Shown: piece by piece, positions 27,533 to 37,335 of the stretch
How positions within the stretch are numbered: position 1 is the first letter of the stretch
How the letters are laid out: the number at the start of each line of letters is the position of its first letter
Source: Candidatus Nitrotoga sp. AM1P
Lineage (GTDB): Bacteria > Pseudomonadota > Gammaproteobacteria > Burkholderiales > Gallionellaceae
Length of the DNA: 64,000 bases
Assembly (NCBI RefSeq): GCF_013168275.1
Contig: NZ_AP019547.1
Location: forward strand, 1,178,001-1,242,000
Reading direction: 5' to 3'
Notes under the pieces: generated by a model
What the model was told of the DNA's origin: nothing
The model's input: only the letters and a program-made list of their open reading frames with translations
Databases searched by the model: none
Program-made: the position numbers and the translations under genes

Positions 27533-27919
27533 TCATCCTTCATGTAGATGCGATAACACGTCCCGTAAAACCACTGCCTGATTATGCTCCTTGTCTTTTG
27601 CCCCATAAATAAGTGTAATTATTCGACCATCCGCTTCGGATAATAAGCGCCGTATTTGCTCCCGCTTCTCTTCAGTATCAAGTTCGCTCCGGTAGCCTTG
27701 CTGGAAGCCTTCCCAGCGCTTCGGGTCGTGTCCAAACCATTTGCGCAAATCAGCACTTGGCGCGAGGTCGCGCGCCCACTGATCGAGTTTAAGCGTCTCT
27801 TTGCTGCGTCCTCGAGGCCAGATGCGGTCGACGAGGACACGATAACCGTCCTCCGGTATCGCATTTTCGTACGCTCGTTTTATGACAATATTTAATTTTT
27901 TGCTATTTACATGCGACAT
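27533..27919 (-). CDS. DUF488 family protein
   Basis: The 128-residue cytoplasmic protein matches DUF488. It contains YRVLVDRIWPRGRSKE near the start, DLAPSADLRKWFGHDP in the middle and ITLIYGAKDKEHNQA toward the end. The family has no settled function. The start is ATG 27919, because GGAGGAAAG immediately precedes it; an ATG four codons upstream is part of that ribosome site. It is followed by a broken uracil-DNA glycosylase gene on the same strand. Confidence 0.85.
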   Translation of the reverse strand: MSHVNSKKLNIVIKRAYENAIPEDGYRVLVDRIWPRGRSKETLKLDQWARDLAPSADLRKWFGHDPKRWEGFQQGYRSELDTEEKREQIRRLLSEADGRIITLIYGAKDKEHNQAVVLRDVLSHLHEG

Positions 27920-27953
27920 TCTTTCCTCCATTGGGCAAGATATACTCTACCTT

Positions 27954-28435
27954 TTATTTAACCTGTCTCAAGTCACGCGTCACCAATGATTCGACCCTCC
28001 CACGCAGCATGAGAAGAACTTCGCATTCGAACCACAGTTGCCTCTGAAACCATGCCTGGTTACGCGGGGTGATGGGTGCGGCAATGGAATGATGGCAGGC
28101 GCGTATTCCTGCCATGCTCTGACTGTTTCCGATAGCGATGACTTGCGACTGTTGCCCAGCAAATGATGTTGCACGTATTGACCAATCAGCAATGTCAATT
28201 GAATCTCCGGCAGCTTTTCCAATAGTCTATCTAGCCACAGCTGTGCGCACTCGCGGCGTGGCGGTTTATCCGCATGCACACGGACGCCAGGCGCCTGCCC
28301 GACAATGAGGATGCGTGCATCGGCCCCTGTCCGTACTATCGGATGGGGGCCAAGTGGCAGTTCCTGCTCGCATGCGCGACAAGCATGCACCTCAGCCAAA
28401 TGCGCATTAAGGGAAGAATATTGGAGTTTATTCAC
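27954..28435 (-). pseudogene. Uracil-DNA glycosylase family gene, internally deleted and frameshifted
   Basis: The N-terminus has a Cys pair (HACRACEQELPLG) and ARILIVGQAPGVRVH, typical of UDG superfamily proteins. The frame then jumps to PPRRECAQLWLDRLL, so the ~40 residues that normally hold the WNDPSGDRL region are missing. Near the C-terminus, two extra bases after CCCCGC (~28063) shift the frame. In the other frame the expected sequence continues NQAWFQRQLWFECEVLL and ends at 27954. With the catalytic segment gone and the frame shifted, it is almost certainly inactive. Confidence 0.8.
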
Positions 28436-28546
28436 TGAATACCCTTTTTATGCAAGATGCGACATTACAATTTTGTTTCTGCTTGAGATATAAACCGACT
28501 GATGGATTAATCGCTTCTCGTGCTATCCCCAAAGATATTTAGGCAA

Positions 28547-30415
28547 CTATATTTCTATACGAGTACCCATTTCAATAACCCGATTTGTTGGAATCTTAAA
28601 GAACTCCGTCGCGTTCATCGCATTTTTGGACATCATAATAAATATCCATTCACGCCATTTCATCATGCCGGGAGTCGGCGCTGAAACGATCAAAGCGCGA
28701 GACGTAAAGAAGGTGGTATCCATCATGTCGAATGACAACCCCAGCGGCGCACATAAACCCAAAGCGGCAGGCACATCGGGAGTTTGCATGAATCCGTAGA
28801 AAACCCTCACTCGATAAAAACCCTTGCCCAGGTCATTAATTAATAGACGGTTTCCCTTCGTAACAAAAGGTTTGTCTTCAATAATGACGGAAAGCAAAAC
28901 ATTGCGTTCATGCAGCACTTGGTTGTGTTTTAGGTTGTGTAGTAATGCGGCGGGTGCCCCTTCATTAACACCCACCAGGAAGACGGCAGTTCCATGCGCC
29001 CGGTTAACTTCGCCCACATAGTCGACAATTGTCTGAATAGGGATGGATCGACGGGAAATCTCTTCGAACAACAACTTTCTTCCACGCTTCCAAGTGGTGA
29101 GAACAACAAATGAAACAAGAGCGATACCCAACGGGAACCAACCGCCCTGCGGAATCTTAATAGCGTTGGCCGTAAAATAGGCTAAGTCAACGCAAAAAAA
29201 TGTGCCTACCAGAGGAATAACCAGCCATGGGGACCAACGCCAAGCAATGAGTACAAAGGTAATTAGTATTGTGTCGATCATCATCGTTCCAGTAACAGCA
29301 ATACCGTAGGCTGCCGCCAGATTGCTGGAGCTTTGGAAGGTGAATACCAAATAAATGACTGCCAGATAGAGCGTCCAATTAGTAAATGGAACGTAAATCT
29401 GACCATGCGCTTTACTGGAAGTTTGGCGAATTTCCATTCGTGGCAAAAAACCCATCTGTACCGACTGACTTGCCACTGAAAATGCACCTGAAATCACTGC
29501 CTGCGAAGCAATCACTGTTGCCGCAGTTGCAAGCAGCACCATTGGAATGATGGCCCACTCAGGCGCCAGCAGAAAAAATGGGCTTTTGACGGCTTGTGGG
29601 TTATCCAGCAATAGTGCACCTTGCCCGAAATAATTGAACACCAGCGCAGGGAGCACAAAGGAGAACCAGGTCAGCCTAATTGGAAACCGTCCAAAGTGCC
29701 CCATGTCGGTATATAAAGCTTCGCCCCCCGTAACGGCAAGCACGACTGAACCAAGGGTAAAAAATGAAAGCCAAGGGTCAAGAAAAAGGAATTGGTAGGC
29801 ATAAACAGGGTTGAGTGCCAAAAGTACGTGCGGGTTGTGTGCTATAGATAAAGCACCTAGAACGCCCAAGGTTGAGAACCAAAGGATCATGATGGGGCCG
29901 AATGCCATTCCCATCGCGCCAGTACCTCGTTTCTGCACAAAGAACAATGCGGTGAGCACCATAATGGTGATCGGTAGCACATAGCTATCCAGTTGAGGTG
30001 CGATAACACTCAGACCTTCGACGGCTGATAGCACCGAAATAGCGGGGGTAATCATGCTATCGCCATAAAACAATGCTGCGGCAAATACTCCAAGCATTGC
30101 GAGCAACCACTTGGATTTGGGTTTGTTAGCGTTTAATTCACTAGCCAAGGCTAGCAAAGCCAATGACCCTCCCTCACCATGATTGTCGGCTCGCATTATG
30201 ATGGTCACATATTTCAGTGACACCAAGACCATGATAGTCCAGAACATAATCGAGAGAACACCAAGAACGTTAGCCTCGGTAATTGGCAACGGATGATGCC
30301 CCGCAAAGGTTTCCTTCAACGCATAGAGGGGGCTGGTGCCGATGTCGCCATACACGACACCAATTGCGCCCAACATAAGCGTAGAGAGATTTTGCTGCGT
30401 TTGTGGGCTGCTCAT
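28547..30415 (-). CDS. kup: Kup potassium uptake transporter
   Basis: The 622-residue protein has the Kup N-terminal signature [17 protein letters not shown] and about twelve membrane segments. A ~170-residue cytoplasmic C-terminal domain ends in a region typical of bacterial Kup ([17 protein letters not shown]). It imports K+ with protons at low pH or osmotic stress. Length and motifs are complete. It stands alone, with a 600-base mostly gene-free region upstream. Confidence 0.95.
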   Translation of the reverse strand: MSSPQTQQNLSTLMLGAIGVVYGDIGTSPLYALKETFAGHHPLPITEANVLGVLSIMFWTIMVLVSLKYVTIIMRADNHGEGGSLALLALASELNANKPKSKWLLAMLGVFAAALFYGDSMITPAISVLSAVEGLSVIAPQLDSYVLPITIMVLTALFFVQKRGTGAMGMAFGPIMILWFSTLGVLGALSIAHNPHVLLALNPVYAYQFLFLDPWLSFFTLGSVVLAVTGGEALYTDMGHFGRFPIRLTWFSFVLPALVFNYFGQGALLLDNPQAVKSPFFLLAPEWAIIPMVLLATAATVIASQAVISGAFSVASQSVQMGFLPRMEIRQTSSKAHGQIYVPFTNWTLYLAVIYLVFTFQSSSNLAAAYGIAVTGTMMIDTILITFVLIAWRWSPWLVIPLVGTFFCVDLAYFTANAIKIPQGGWFPLGIALVSFVVLTTWKRGRKLLFEEISRRSIPIQTIVDYVGEVNRAHGTAVFLVGVNEGAPAALLHNLKHNQVLHERNVLLSVIIEDKPFVTKGNRLLINDLGKGFYRVRVFYGFMQTPDVPAALGLCAPLGLSFDMMDTTFFTSRALIVSAPTPGMMKWREWIFIMMSKNAMNATEFFKIPTNRVIEMGTRIEI

Positions 30416-30709
30416 ATACTCTACTTTTCACCTTACTCAAAGGGGGCGGAACTCTACGCGTAATTAATTAAAAAAACAAATTGCACTTAACAGATCACAT
30501 AAATTGAATTGCTCTCAATGAGACGAATGAATTGCAAATGTCTAACGGCAACCATTTCAAGCATGATTAAGTTTTCTTGTAATGTGATGAGTGGTGTGAT
30601 GATAAATCTAGCCGAGAGAAAAGGGGAAGCGGGCATTAGAGATTAATCAGCACCTAGAAGTTACCCACCCGCTCAGCCGCAGATGAAAGATGCAACATAA
30701 GAAACCTAC

Positions 30710-30931
30710 ATGCCTGTTTTGAAATATCACGACTCGCGAATGCACAAAACCTATACGACTAAAATCACTGATTGTGTAAATAACTCCATAAAAAACTTGA
30801 TTCTCGCTGTTGTAGTGATAGCTGGATTTGCAAGCAGCTTTGCCCAAGCAGAAGACAAAGAATCGGATACCGCATTAACCCTTAACGGGTATGCTGAAAC
30901 ATACTATATACGGGGACTATTTTCTACGTAA
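30710..30931 (+). pseudogene. 5' fragment of an outer-membrane porin gene
   Basis: The 73-codon frame encodes a signal peptide (VVVIAGFASSFAQA) followed by the first beta-strand-like segment ALTLNGYAETYY, which resembles the start of small OmpL/porin-type barrels. It stops soon after. No barrel continuation is visible before the CYTH-CHAD gene that lies in the opposite direction. The natural start may be ATG 30740. The rest of 30416-31027 holds nothing I recognise. Confidence 0.55.
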
Positions 30932-31027
30932 TACTCTGGGGACTTTTCAGTGGCTTAACAATCTGGTCTCTATCAACGTTCAAGCCACGTAATGCGAGAA
31001 GCCGCAGCATTTCCGCTAGCAGCCGCA

Positions 31028-32509
31028 TTATTTCCAGAATACCTTTTGCCGCATAAAATTACGCCATGCATAACGTAATTTTTGCAAATTCACCCCGTTC
31101 GAGCAGGCCGTCCATCCAATGACGATACCTGCTGCTTGCCCGCGTTGTGCAGACAAATCTGCTAACAGCCGCTGTGTAACAGAGGCATCGTTAAGTATGC
31201 CAAGCACATCCTGTAACGCAGCCAGAGCCTCAAGGTAGAGGCGCACACGCTTAGGTGGGTAAATACCAGAGAAAAACTCCGCCGTATAGCGTAGCTTCTT
31301 AGCTGCGATCCGTAGCGCATGACGTTCAGCGGTGTTCAGCGCAGCATGGAGCCGCCCTTTGCGGCGCACGCACTTGTGTTGCCAGGAGAGGGTCTGGGTA
31401 GTAAGTCCGCCAAGCACAATGGGTATTCCTGGCAGCTCGGCCTGGCGCGCGAGCTGAAGGCCGAGCGTCAGCACCAACCGTGTGTAGCGCTGTGACAGTA
31501 CGGCTTCAAGCGCTGCCTGTCGGCAGGTATCGCGAAATTTGGCGGCATCCGCCTGCAACTGTGCCAGCGCCCGATTATCAGACAACTGTTCGGCAATGTG
31601 TGGCAGCGTTTGCGTAACGAATACGTCCCAATCCCGCGCTGGCCCGAGACAACCCATGAGCCAGCGCAGCTCCTCCACGACGCTGACGTACGCCTCGGGG
31701 AATACCGCTTCAAACACGCCTAGCACCGAGCGTAATCGTCTCACCGCGACGCGCGCCTGGTGCAGGTATTCCGGATCTTGCCCCAGTTCCACCACATTTC
31801 CCTGAAGCTGCGAGAGGCATTCCCTCGCAATGTGCTGAAATGCTTCCGCAACCGGCATTTCTGGCGTCAGCGGCACGTGCTGCGCCTTACATGGTAACGA
31901 CGTCTTTCCGCTGCATAGCATATAGCCGCGCTGTGCCTTGCTTTTGTCTTCTACCCAGAGCGGCACATGTTCCTGTATGGCCAGCGCGACTTCAAACAGG
32001 CTCGCCGCTTCGCCCGTCTTCAGTTCGAGTTCTATTTCGCTGATCGGCTGACGGGCGTCGCCCGCATGCACGTCACCTTGGTCCAGTACCAATTCGATTT
32101 CGGCCCCTTGCGCTGTGCGAAGCTGCCATATCGTGCGCCAGTAGTCAGTAACGAACAGCGGGCGCAGCCGCGCCAGCAATTTGGGCGTCAACAGCTTAAA
32201 ATCTGAGGCAATCGACGCCAATTCTGGCTCCCCACCGCACACCGGCCATTCCCACTCATTGCGTTGATGCAGCCCCGCTTCAGCGCCCCCGCCGCTCTTT
32301 ACCGTTTGTATCCAGTTTCCATTCATTCTGCGCAGACGGAGGGTCATACCAGCACGCTGCAAATCCTGATCGGACGTATCAAAATAGACGTTGTGAAGCT
32401 TGTGACGGCGAGGTTTGCTTAACGCCATGGATGCCAGCACAGAATGATGCCGAAAACGCGCAACATGCGCGGGATCTATGGTCAGTTTCAGCTCAATTTC
32501 AATGGCCAT
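31028..32509 (-). CDS. CYTH-CHAD protein (inorganic triphosphatase-like)
   Basis: The 493-residue protein opens with the CYTH signature MAIEIELKL (ExExK) and continues through a triphosphate tunnel-type domain to about residue 200. It then has a CHAD domain rich in conserved histidines and arginines (HQARVAVRRLRSVL, KKLRYTAEFF). CYTH-CHAD enzymes (YgiF-like) hydrolyse inorganic triphosphate, and CHAD domains bind polyphosphate. It is cytoplasmic, monocistronic by appearance, and lies 80 bases downstream of the HD-GYP gene on the same strand. Confidence 0.9.
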   Translation of the reverse strand: MAIEIELKLTIDPAHVARFRHHSVLASMALSKPRRHKLHNVYFDTSDQDLQRAGMTLRLRRMNGNWIQTVKSGGGAEAGLHQRNEWEWPVCGGEPELASIASDFKLLTPKLLARLRPLFVTDYWRTIWQLRTAQGAEIELVLDQGDVHAGDARQPISEIELELKTGEAASLFEVALAIQEHVPLWVEDKSKAQRGYMLCSGKTSLPCKAQHVPLTPEMPVAEAFQHIARECLSQLQGNVVELGQDPEYLHQARVAVRRLRSVLGVFEAVFPEAYVSVVEELRWLMGCLGPARDWDVFVTQTLPHIAEQLSDNRALAQLQADAAKFRDTCRQAALEAVLSQRYTRLVLTLGLQLARQAELPGIPIVLGGLTTQTLSWQHKCVRRKGRLHAALNTAERHALRIAAKKLRYTAEFFSGIYPPKRVRLYLEALAALQDVLGILNDASVTQRLLADLSAQRGQAAGIVIGWTACSNGVNLQKLRYAWRNFMRQKVFWK

Positions 32510-32590
32510 GCTCGCGATAGATAATAAAAGTTTTAGCCATCAAAAAGTGCAATTCATTCCTCTGACGACCAATATTTAGATATTAACAAT

Positions 32591-33958
32591 CTAAATGATG
32601 GTCCGACTTTGATTAGTGGCGATTTCGATCTGATCGGCACGCACGTGAATCACGACTCTTTGTTCCTCGTAACGGGTGTAACCCCTGATCTGCTTTATCA
32701 GACTGTCGTCGAGAAGAAAATCTGCTGCGAGCAGTAAAGCACTCTCACGGCTAACCAGATCGCGGCTCAGTACCATGCCCTGCCTGAGGGAATTTGGATC
32801 CAACGCCCACTCCTTCTGTGCTTTATCAACGATCTCACTGTCATTCAGGCTGGCAAAAGCATCGAGCACCTGCGGGTCATAGCGTTTGCCCCGCGACTGC
32901 TGGAGGAAAGCGAGCGCCTCTACTGAAGTCAGACGTTTGGTACTGAAACTTCCGATCTGCAAGCCGTCGTAGTCGTTGGCAAGGGCGAGAATGCGAGCAC
33001 CCAGCGGAATATCCGTGGCACTCAAACCATCGGGATAGCCTTGACCGTCATAGCGCTCATGATGCGAGCGCAACAAGCGAGCGGCGCTGCGCAGGCTGTC
33101 GAGCGCCATCAGGGCTAATTCTCCCTTGATCGGGTGTTTCTTAAACAGCATAAACTCTTCTGTGTTCATCTGGCTTGCCGACTTTGCGAGCAGGGCGTCG
33201 GGCATGCCGATCTTGCCGATGTCGTGGAGGAGACCGGCGAGCATCACATCCTGCGTCGCAGTTTGATTCAGCCCTATTTTGACGGCGATGTGTCGGGCCA
33301 GGTCAGCGACACGACGCGAATGTCCCGAACGTGGCCCTTCGGTCACCTCGATCAGGTTCGATAAAACCTTGATCGAGGTAAGAAAGCTGGTCTTCAGTTT
33401 CTCGTTGGCAGCCGCAAGCGCATCATGTGTAAAACGCAATTCAGCGGTGCGCTCTTCGACTCGAGCTTCAAGGCTGGCATTCAGCTCGCGCAGTTCCTCG
33501 TTCTACCGTTGGGTCAAGGCCTCGAGACGTCGCTTGTCACGCTCCAGCTACTTGTGTTCGAGCGCATGACGCACGATCAGGCGCACGTCCTGATCGTGCC
33601 AAGGCTTGGAAATGTAGCGGAAAATCTGGCCCTGATTGATCGCCTCAATGGTTGAAGTGATATCGGCATGGCCGGTGAGCAGAATGCGTGAGGTGTCCGG
33701 CCAGCGGCTACTGACCACCTCAAGAAAACGGACTCCGTCCATTTCCGGCATGCGCATATCGGAGATCACCAGGTCAACCTGCTCGCTCTCCAAAAACTTG
33801 ATTCCCGCGTTACCGCTGATGGCTGTCAGCACACGGTAGCCGTCCTGACGGAATAATCGGCGCATGGCGGAAAGAATGTTTTGCTCGTCGTCGACGCACA
33901 ACAGGGTCGCACTCGCTTTGTCTGCAGCAGGCGGCAGCAAGATATTTGTATCACTCAC
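32591..33958 (-). pseudogene. Response regulator with HD-GYP domain, split by two in-frame amber codons
   Basis: One continuous frame encodes a receiver domain (LLCVDDEQ; phosphoacceptor in LVISDMRMPEMDG), a coiled-coil linker and an HD-GYP c-di-GMP phosphodiesterase with LLHDIGKIGMPD and HHERYDGQGYPDG. Two TAG codons interrupt the linker at 33550-33548 and 33505-33503, exactly 15 codons apart. Reading each as Gln restores LEHKQLERDK and LTQRQNEEL. Both domains are otherwise intact. It is either a recent pseudogene or a split gene making a free receiver and, from an internal start, a free HD-GYP protein. It overlaps the upstream kinase gene by 4 bases. Confidence 0.8.
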
Positions 33959-36153
33959 GGTGCTTCCTCTTGGGTCGATTCATGACTCTGCCGCTGCGGT
34001 AAAATGACACGAAAAGTCGTGCCTGTACCCACCTTGCTGTCCACCTCTATGCTGCCGCCATGCTTTGTTACGATTCCGTAGGAGAGAGAAAGGCCTAAGC
34101 CCGTACCCTTGCCGATCGGCTTGGTGGTGAAGAAAGGGTCGAAGATGCGCTTCAGATTTTCCGGCGCGATACCGCTGCCAGTGTCAGCAACCTCAATCCA
34201 GACGCGTAGATCGTCGCAGCCACTGCGCAGTGTGATGATACCGCGCTCGACATCAGCTATTGCCTGGGCGGCATTGACCAGGAGATTGAGAAACACCTGG
34301 TTGATCTCCGATGGCAGGCACTCGATCTCGGGTAATGTGCCATATTCCTTGACTACTTCAGCTTTGTATTTGATCTCGTTGTTGACTACATTGAGGGTCG
34401 AGTTTAATCCTTGATGCAGGTCAACCCACTTCCACTCCTGGCTGCTATTGACGTAAGAAAAATCTTTCAGATCCTGGACGATCTTGCTTACGCGCGAGAT
34501 ACCTTCCTTAGACTCTGCCATAAGCAGCGGAATATCCGTACGCAGAAAATCCAAATTAAGTTCCGCCTTGAGTCTCTGTAGTTCGGCATGCGCCGCTGCG
34601 TCGATCATCAGCACATTCTCTGTACTGGCATAAGCGTCGAGGATTAGGAACAGGTCATTCAGATAGGTCTCCAGCGCCCCAATATTGGAATGCACATAGC
34701 CAATCGGGTTATTGATCTCATGTGCAACACCGGCGGCTAGCTGGCCGATCGAGGCCATTTTCTCGTTTTGCAGCAGATGCTCCTGCACCACATTAAGACG
34801 AGCATTAAGCTCACTTAGTTGCATATTGCGCCGCAACAGAACTGCTTCGGCCCGTTCTCGGTTCCGCACGTCCGCTGCCAACCGAAGGTTCGCCTGCTCA
34901 AGCTCGGCGGTACGACTTTGGACCAACTGCTCCAGGTCGCGGTGCGCATGATTCAGCTCCTCTTCAAAAAATTTTTGCTTGGTGATATCCCTGAATGTCG
35001 TAAGAGCGCCAACAACCTGCTTTTGTTCGTTTATCAGAGGGGCCGCGGTGCAACTCAACCAGAGGCCATGCTCACCCAAAGAAGGATGGAAAATATCGAC
35101 ATTGTAAGCACCATCGGGCAACGGAAAACATCGCGGATTGCTGTAATGTGACTCGACGATTTCAGCCTCGCTGACGCCATTAACCACCAGGTCAGACAGC
35201 ACCAGCCGCCGCTCTGTGTAGAAGGCACGCCAGTGATTGTTCGTGCCAACCATATCGGCCGCACTAATGCCAGTGATCATCTCGCAGGCCTTATTCCAGT
35301 GCGTTACGACACAATTGGCATCGATAACAAACTTGGGCATCGGATTTGCATTGACGATCTGGGCCAGCACCTGCTGCGCATGCAGTTGCGCCGCTTCGGC
35401 GCGCTTAGTATCAGTGATACCCGTAACGAGCACCGCTGACTCCCTTGGGTGTTCAATGTTTGTGACACTGCTCTCCACCCCGGCTTCAGCGCCTCTATTG
35501 GTATTAATAAGATACTCAGAATGGGCATCCATCACTTCACCACGCCGGTACGCCAATTCGCGCGAGTCGGGATGGGCGAGTTCCCAGTAATTCATGCTTA
35601 ACAGTTCAGCATGCGTATAGTTGGTGAGTTCGGTTACTGGATTTGCATGGGTCAGCTTACTACCGCAAGGCGGTATCACGTCTGCGGCAACGGTCTCAGA
35701 CAACCCGCGGGACAATTGCTGGCTGCCTTGCCATTCCTCCTGCATCTTTACCTGCGCAGTAATGTCGGTGCAGATCGCAACATACTTATGGAGTTGCCCA
35801 TTTTCACCCAAGAAAGGCACGATTGTGGTCGACACCCAGTAAAATTCGCCGTTCTTACGTCGATTACGAATATTGCTTTGCCATACCTTGCCAGCACCAA
35901 TAGTGAGCCACATGCCCTCGAAAAAACTCTTGAGATGGTAACCAGAATTGAGCATGCGGTGATCATGGCCGATGAGTTCTTCACGGGAAAAACCACTGAT
36001 CCTGGAAAATAATTCGTTAGCATCGAGGATGCACCCGGCGGCATCGGTGACACTGAGGATGGCATGCTGGTCAAAGACAAACTTATAATTCTCCAGTTCG
36101 CGCTGCTGACTACTCGGCACAACGACATTTAACCCATCCCGCTCTGTTTCCAT
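33955..36153 (-). CDS. PAS-domain sensor histidine kinase
   Basis: The ~732-residue kinase has no membrane segment. Three PAS-like domains cover about 25-400 ([16 protein letters not shown], then two more with PAC-like ends), followed by a coiled coil. The phosphoacceptor is in [16 protein letters not shown], and the ATPase domain has [12 protein letters not shown] and [14 protein letters not shown]. The start is ATG 36153 behind AAAGGG; an in-frame GTG at 36192 would overlap the HDOD gene more. Its partner should be the receiver protein encoded next, whose gene is interrupted. Confidence 0.88.
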   Translation of the reverse strand: METERDGLNVVVPSSQQRELENYKFVFDQHAILSVTDAAGCILDANELFSRISGFSREELIGHDHRMLNSGYHLKSFFEGMWLTIGAGKVWQSNIRNRRKNGEFYWVSTTIVPFLGENGQLHKYVAICTDITAQVKMQEEWQGSQQLSRGLSETVAADVIPPCGSKLTHANPVTELTNYTHAELLSMNYWELAHPDSRELAYRRGEVMDAHSEYLINTNRGAEAGVESSVTNIEHPRESAVLVTGITDTKRAEAAQLHAQQVLAQIVNANPMPKFVIDANCVVTHWNKACEMITGISAADMVGTNNHWRAFYTERRLVLSDLVVNGVSEAEIVESHYSNPRCFPLPDGAYNVDIFHPSLGEHGLWLSCTAAPLINEQKQVVGALTTFRDITKQKFFEEELNHAHRDLEQLVQSRTAELEQANLRLAADVRNRERAEAVLLRRNMQLSELNARLNVVQEHLLQNEKMASIGQLAAGVAHEINNPIGYVHSNIGALETYLNDLFLILDAYASTENVLMIDAAAHAELQRLKAELNLDFLRTDIPLLMAESKEGISRVSKIVQDLKDFSYVNSSQEWKWVDLHQGLNSTLNVVNNEIKYKAEVVKEYGTLPEIECLPSEINQVFLNLLVNAAQAIADVERGIITLRSGCDDLRVWIEVADTGSGIAPENLKRIFDPFFTTKPIGKGTGLGLSLSYGIVTKHGGSIEVDSKVGTGTTFRVILPQRQSHESTQEEAP

Positions 36154-36176
36154 GCTGTCGCCATTCCCTTTCTTCT

Positions 36177-37016
36177 TTAGCTTAGCATCCACTCCGCCTC
36201 ATCGCGCTGAGCGTCTACCTCGCCCAACAGGCGCTTGAATTCAACCCAGCCGATGCCTAGCCTGTTCCAGGCGACGTCGGATAAGCATGGCACCAGATCA
36301 TCATTGCCACCCGAAAATTCCAGCACATGCGCCATTACGTCGGCCAGATGTATCAGATCGACGAGAGAGTTTGCGGGTATATCCATCGGGTTGTGATGAT
36401 TGGCGATCGCCACCGCTATCTCGGCAGGAAATTTCCAACGCACAGCGAGTGCCGCACCAATCTGAGTATGGTCAAAGCCCAAAACTTCTTGCTCTGCTTC
36501 AATAGGGTAGCAATCGTGCTCGGCACGGTATGCCATCACGCTACGGTACTTTTCTGGAAAACGTGCCGCGAGGATAAGCCGACCTATATCATGGAGCAAG
36601 CCGGCGGTGAAAGAATTTTCCATATTGGTACCCAGCTCGCGGGCCAGCGCACGCGCGCAAAGTGCGGTCCCTGCACTGTGCAGCCAGAAGGCGCGTTGAT
36701 CGTAGCCCGCCACTACCAAAGTCTGAAAATGGGTTACCACGGCGGCCCCGATGATCAGGGTACGGGCAGCGCGTAACCCTAGCACTGTCAAGGCATCCGG
36801 TATCGTTGCTACCTGCCTCTGCAAGCCGTAAAAAGAAGAATTGGCAACACGCAACAATTTAGCTGCCAGGGCCGGATCCCGCGCGATCCTGTAGGCGACT
36901 TGGCCGACATCCACTTCAGAACGCTGCAGGTAGGCCATGAGATCCTGCACCACTTCAGGCAAGGCCGGCAGCTGATCTAGATCGGCCACCACCATTTGCA
37001 GTGTGATCTCACTCAC
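36177..37016 (-). CDS. HDOD-domain signalling protein
   Basis: The 279-residue protein is an HDOD (degenerate HD) domain protein, with LDQLPALPEVVQDLMAYL at the start, LLRVANSSFYG and GLLHDIGRLILA. HDOD proteins act as non-catalytic or weakly catalytic output and adaptor modules beside two-component and c-di-GMP systems. It overlaps the small upstream gene by 4 bases and is followed closely by the kinase. The motif HDIG retains the HD pair, so residual phosphodiesterase activity cannot be excluded. Confidence 0.87.
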   Translation of the reverse strand: MSEITLQMVVADLDQLPALPEVVQDLMAYLQRSEVDVGQVAYRIARDPALAAKLLRVANSSFYGLQRQVATIPDALTVLGLRAARTLIIGAAVVTHFQTLVVAGYDQRAFWLHSAGTALCARALARELGTNMENSFTAGLLHDIGRLILAARFPEKYRSVMAYRAEHDCYPIEAEQEVLGFDHTQIGAALAVRWKFPAEIAVAIANHHNPMDIPANSLVDLIHLADVMAHVLEFSGGNDDLVPCLSDVAWNRLGIGWVEFKRLLGEVDAQRDEAEWMLS

Positions 37017-37324
37017 TTGAATTTCTCCAGCCGGTATTCAAGCACTGCGCGCCGCAGGGCCTGCATGGTCACATTCGAACCAGCCCGTCTGAACAAACGC
37101 TCTACCCGCTCGCGTAGCACTTCACGCTGCTCATTGATCTCCGCAGCGGAAAGCTCGCTCGGCGCCAGCACAACTATCTCGCTCACGCCGCAACGACGCA
37201 AACTATCAATATGTACATCGTTGATTACCGTGCCGAGCGGCAGCAGCATATTGCTGCCGCTCATCACTTCTGCGCCCAGCACCATGCCGGGTAATATCTG
37301 GTCGAGCGGAATTATTTGAATCAT
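37013..37324 (-). CDS. Small conserved protein resembling HD-GYP N-terminal modules
   Basis: The 103-residue protein (ATG 37324; a TTG at 37339 is in frame but overlaps the upstream gene) reads IPLDQILPGMVLGAEVM with LLPLGTVINDVHIDSLRRCG. This is the kind of segment found ahead of HD-GYP domains, where a leading beta-rich module precedes the phosphodiesterase. The C-terminal half is a charged helix. Its separate role is unknown. The 4-base overlap with the HDOD gene indicates the two proteins are made together. Confidence 0.6.
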   Translation of the reverse strand: MIQIIPLDQILPGMVLGAEVMSGSNMLLPLGTVINDVHIDSLRRCGVSEIVVLAPSELSAAEINEQREVLRERVERLFRRAGSNVTMQALRRAVLEYRLEKFK

Positions 37325-37335
37325 TACTGGCTTAA

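Noticed and set aside
32591..33958. Reassignment of TAG (or TAA) to glutamine, suggested by three Gln-to-stop positions in the window
   Set aside because: TAG and TAA end many intact genes here (for example the MFS, TolC and multicopper oxidase genes end in TAG), so the code is standard.
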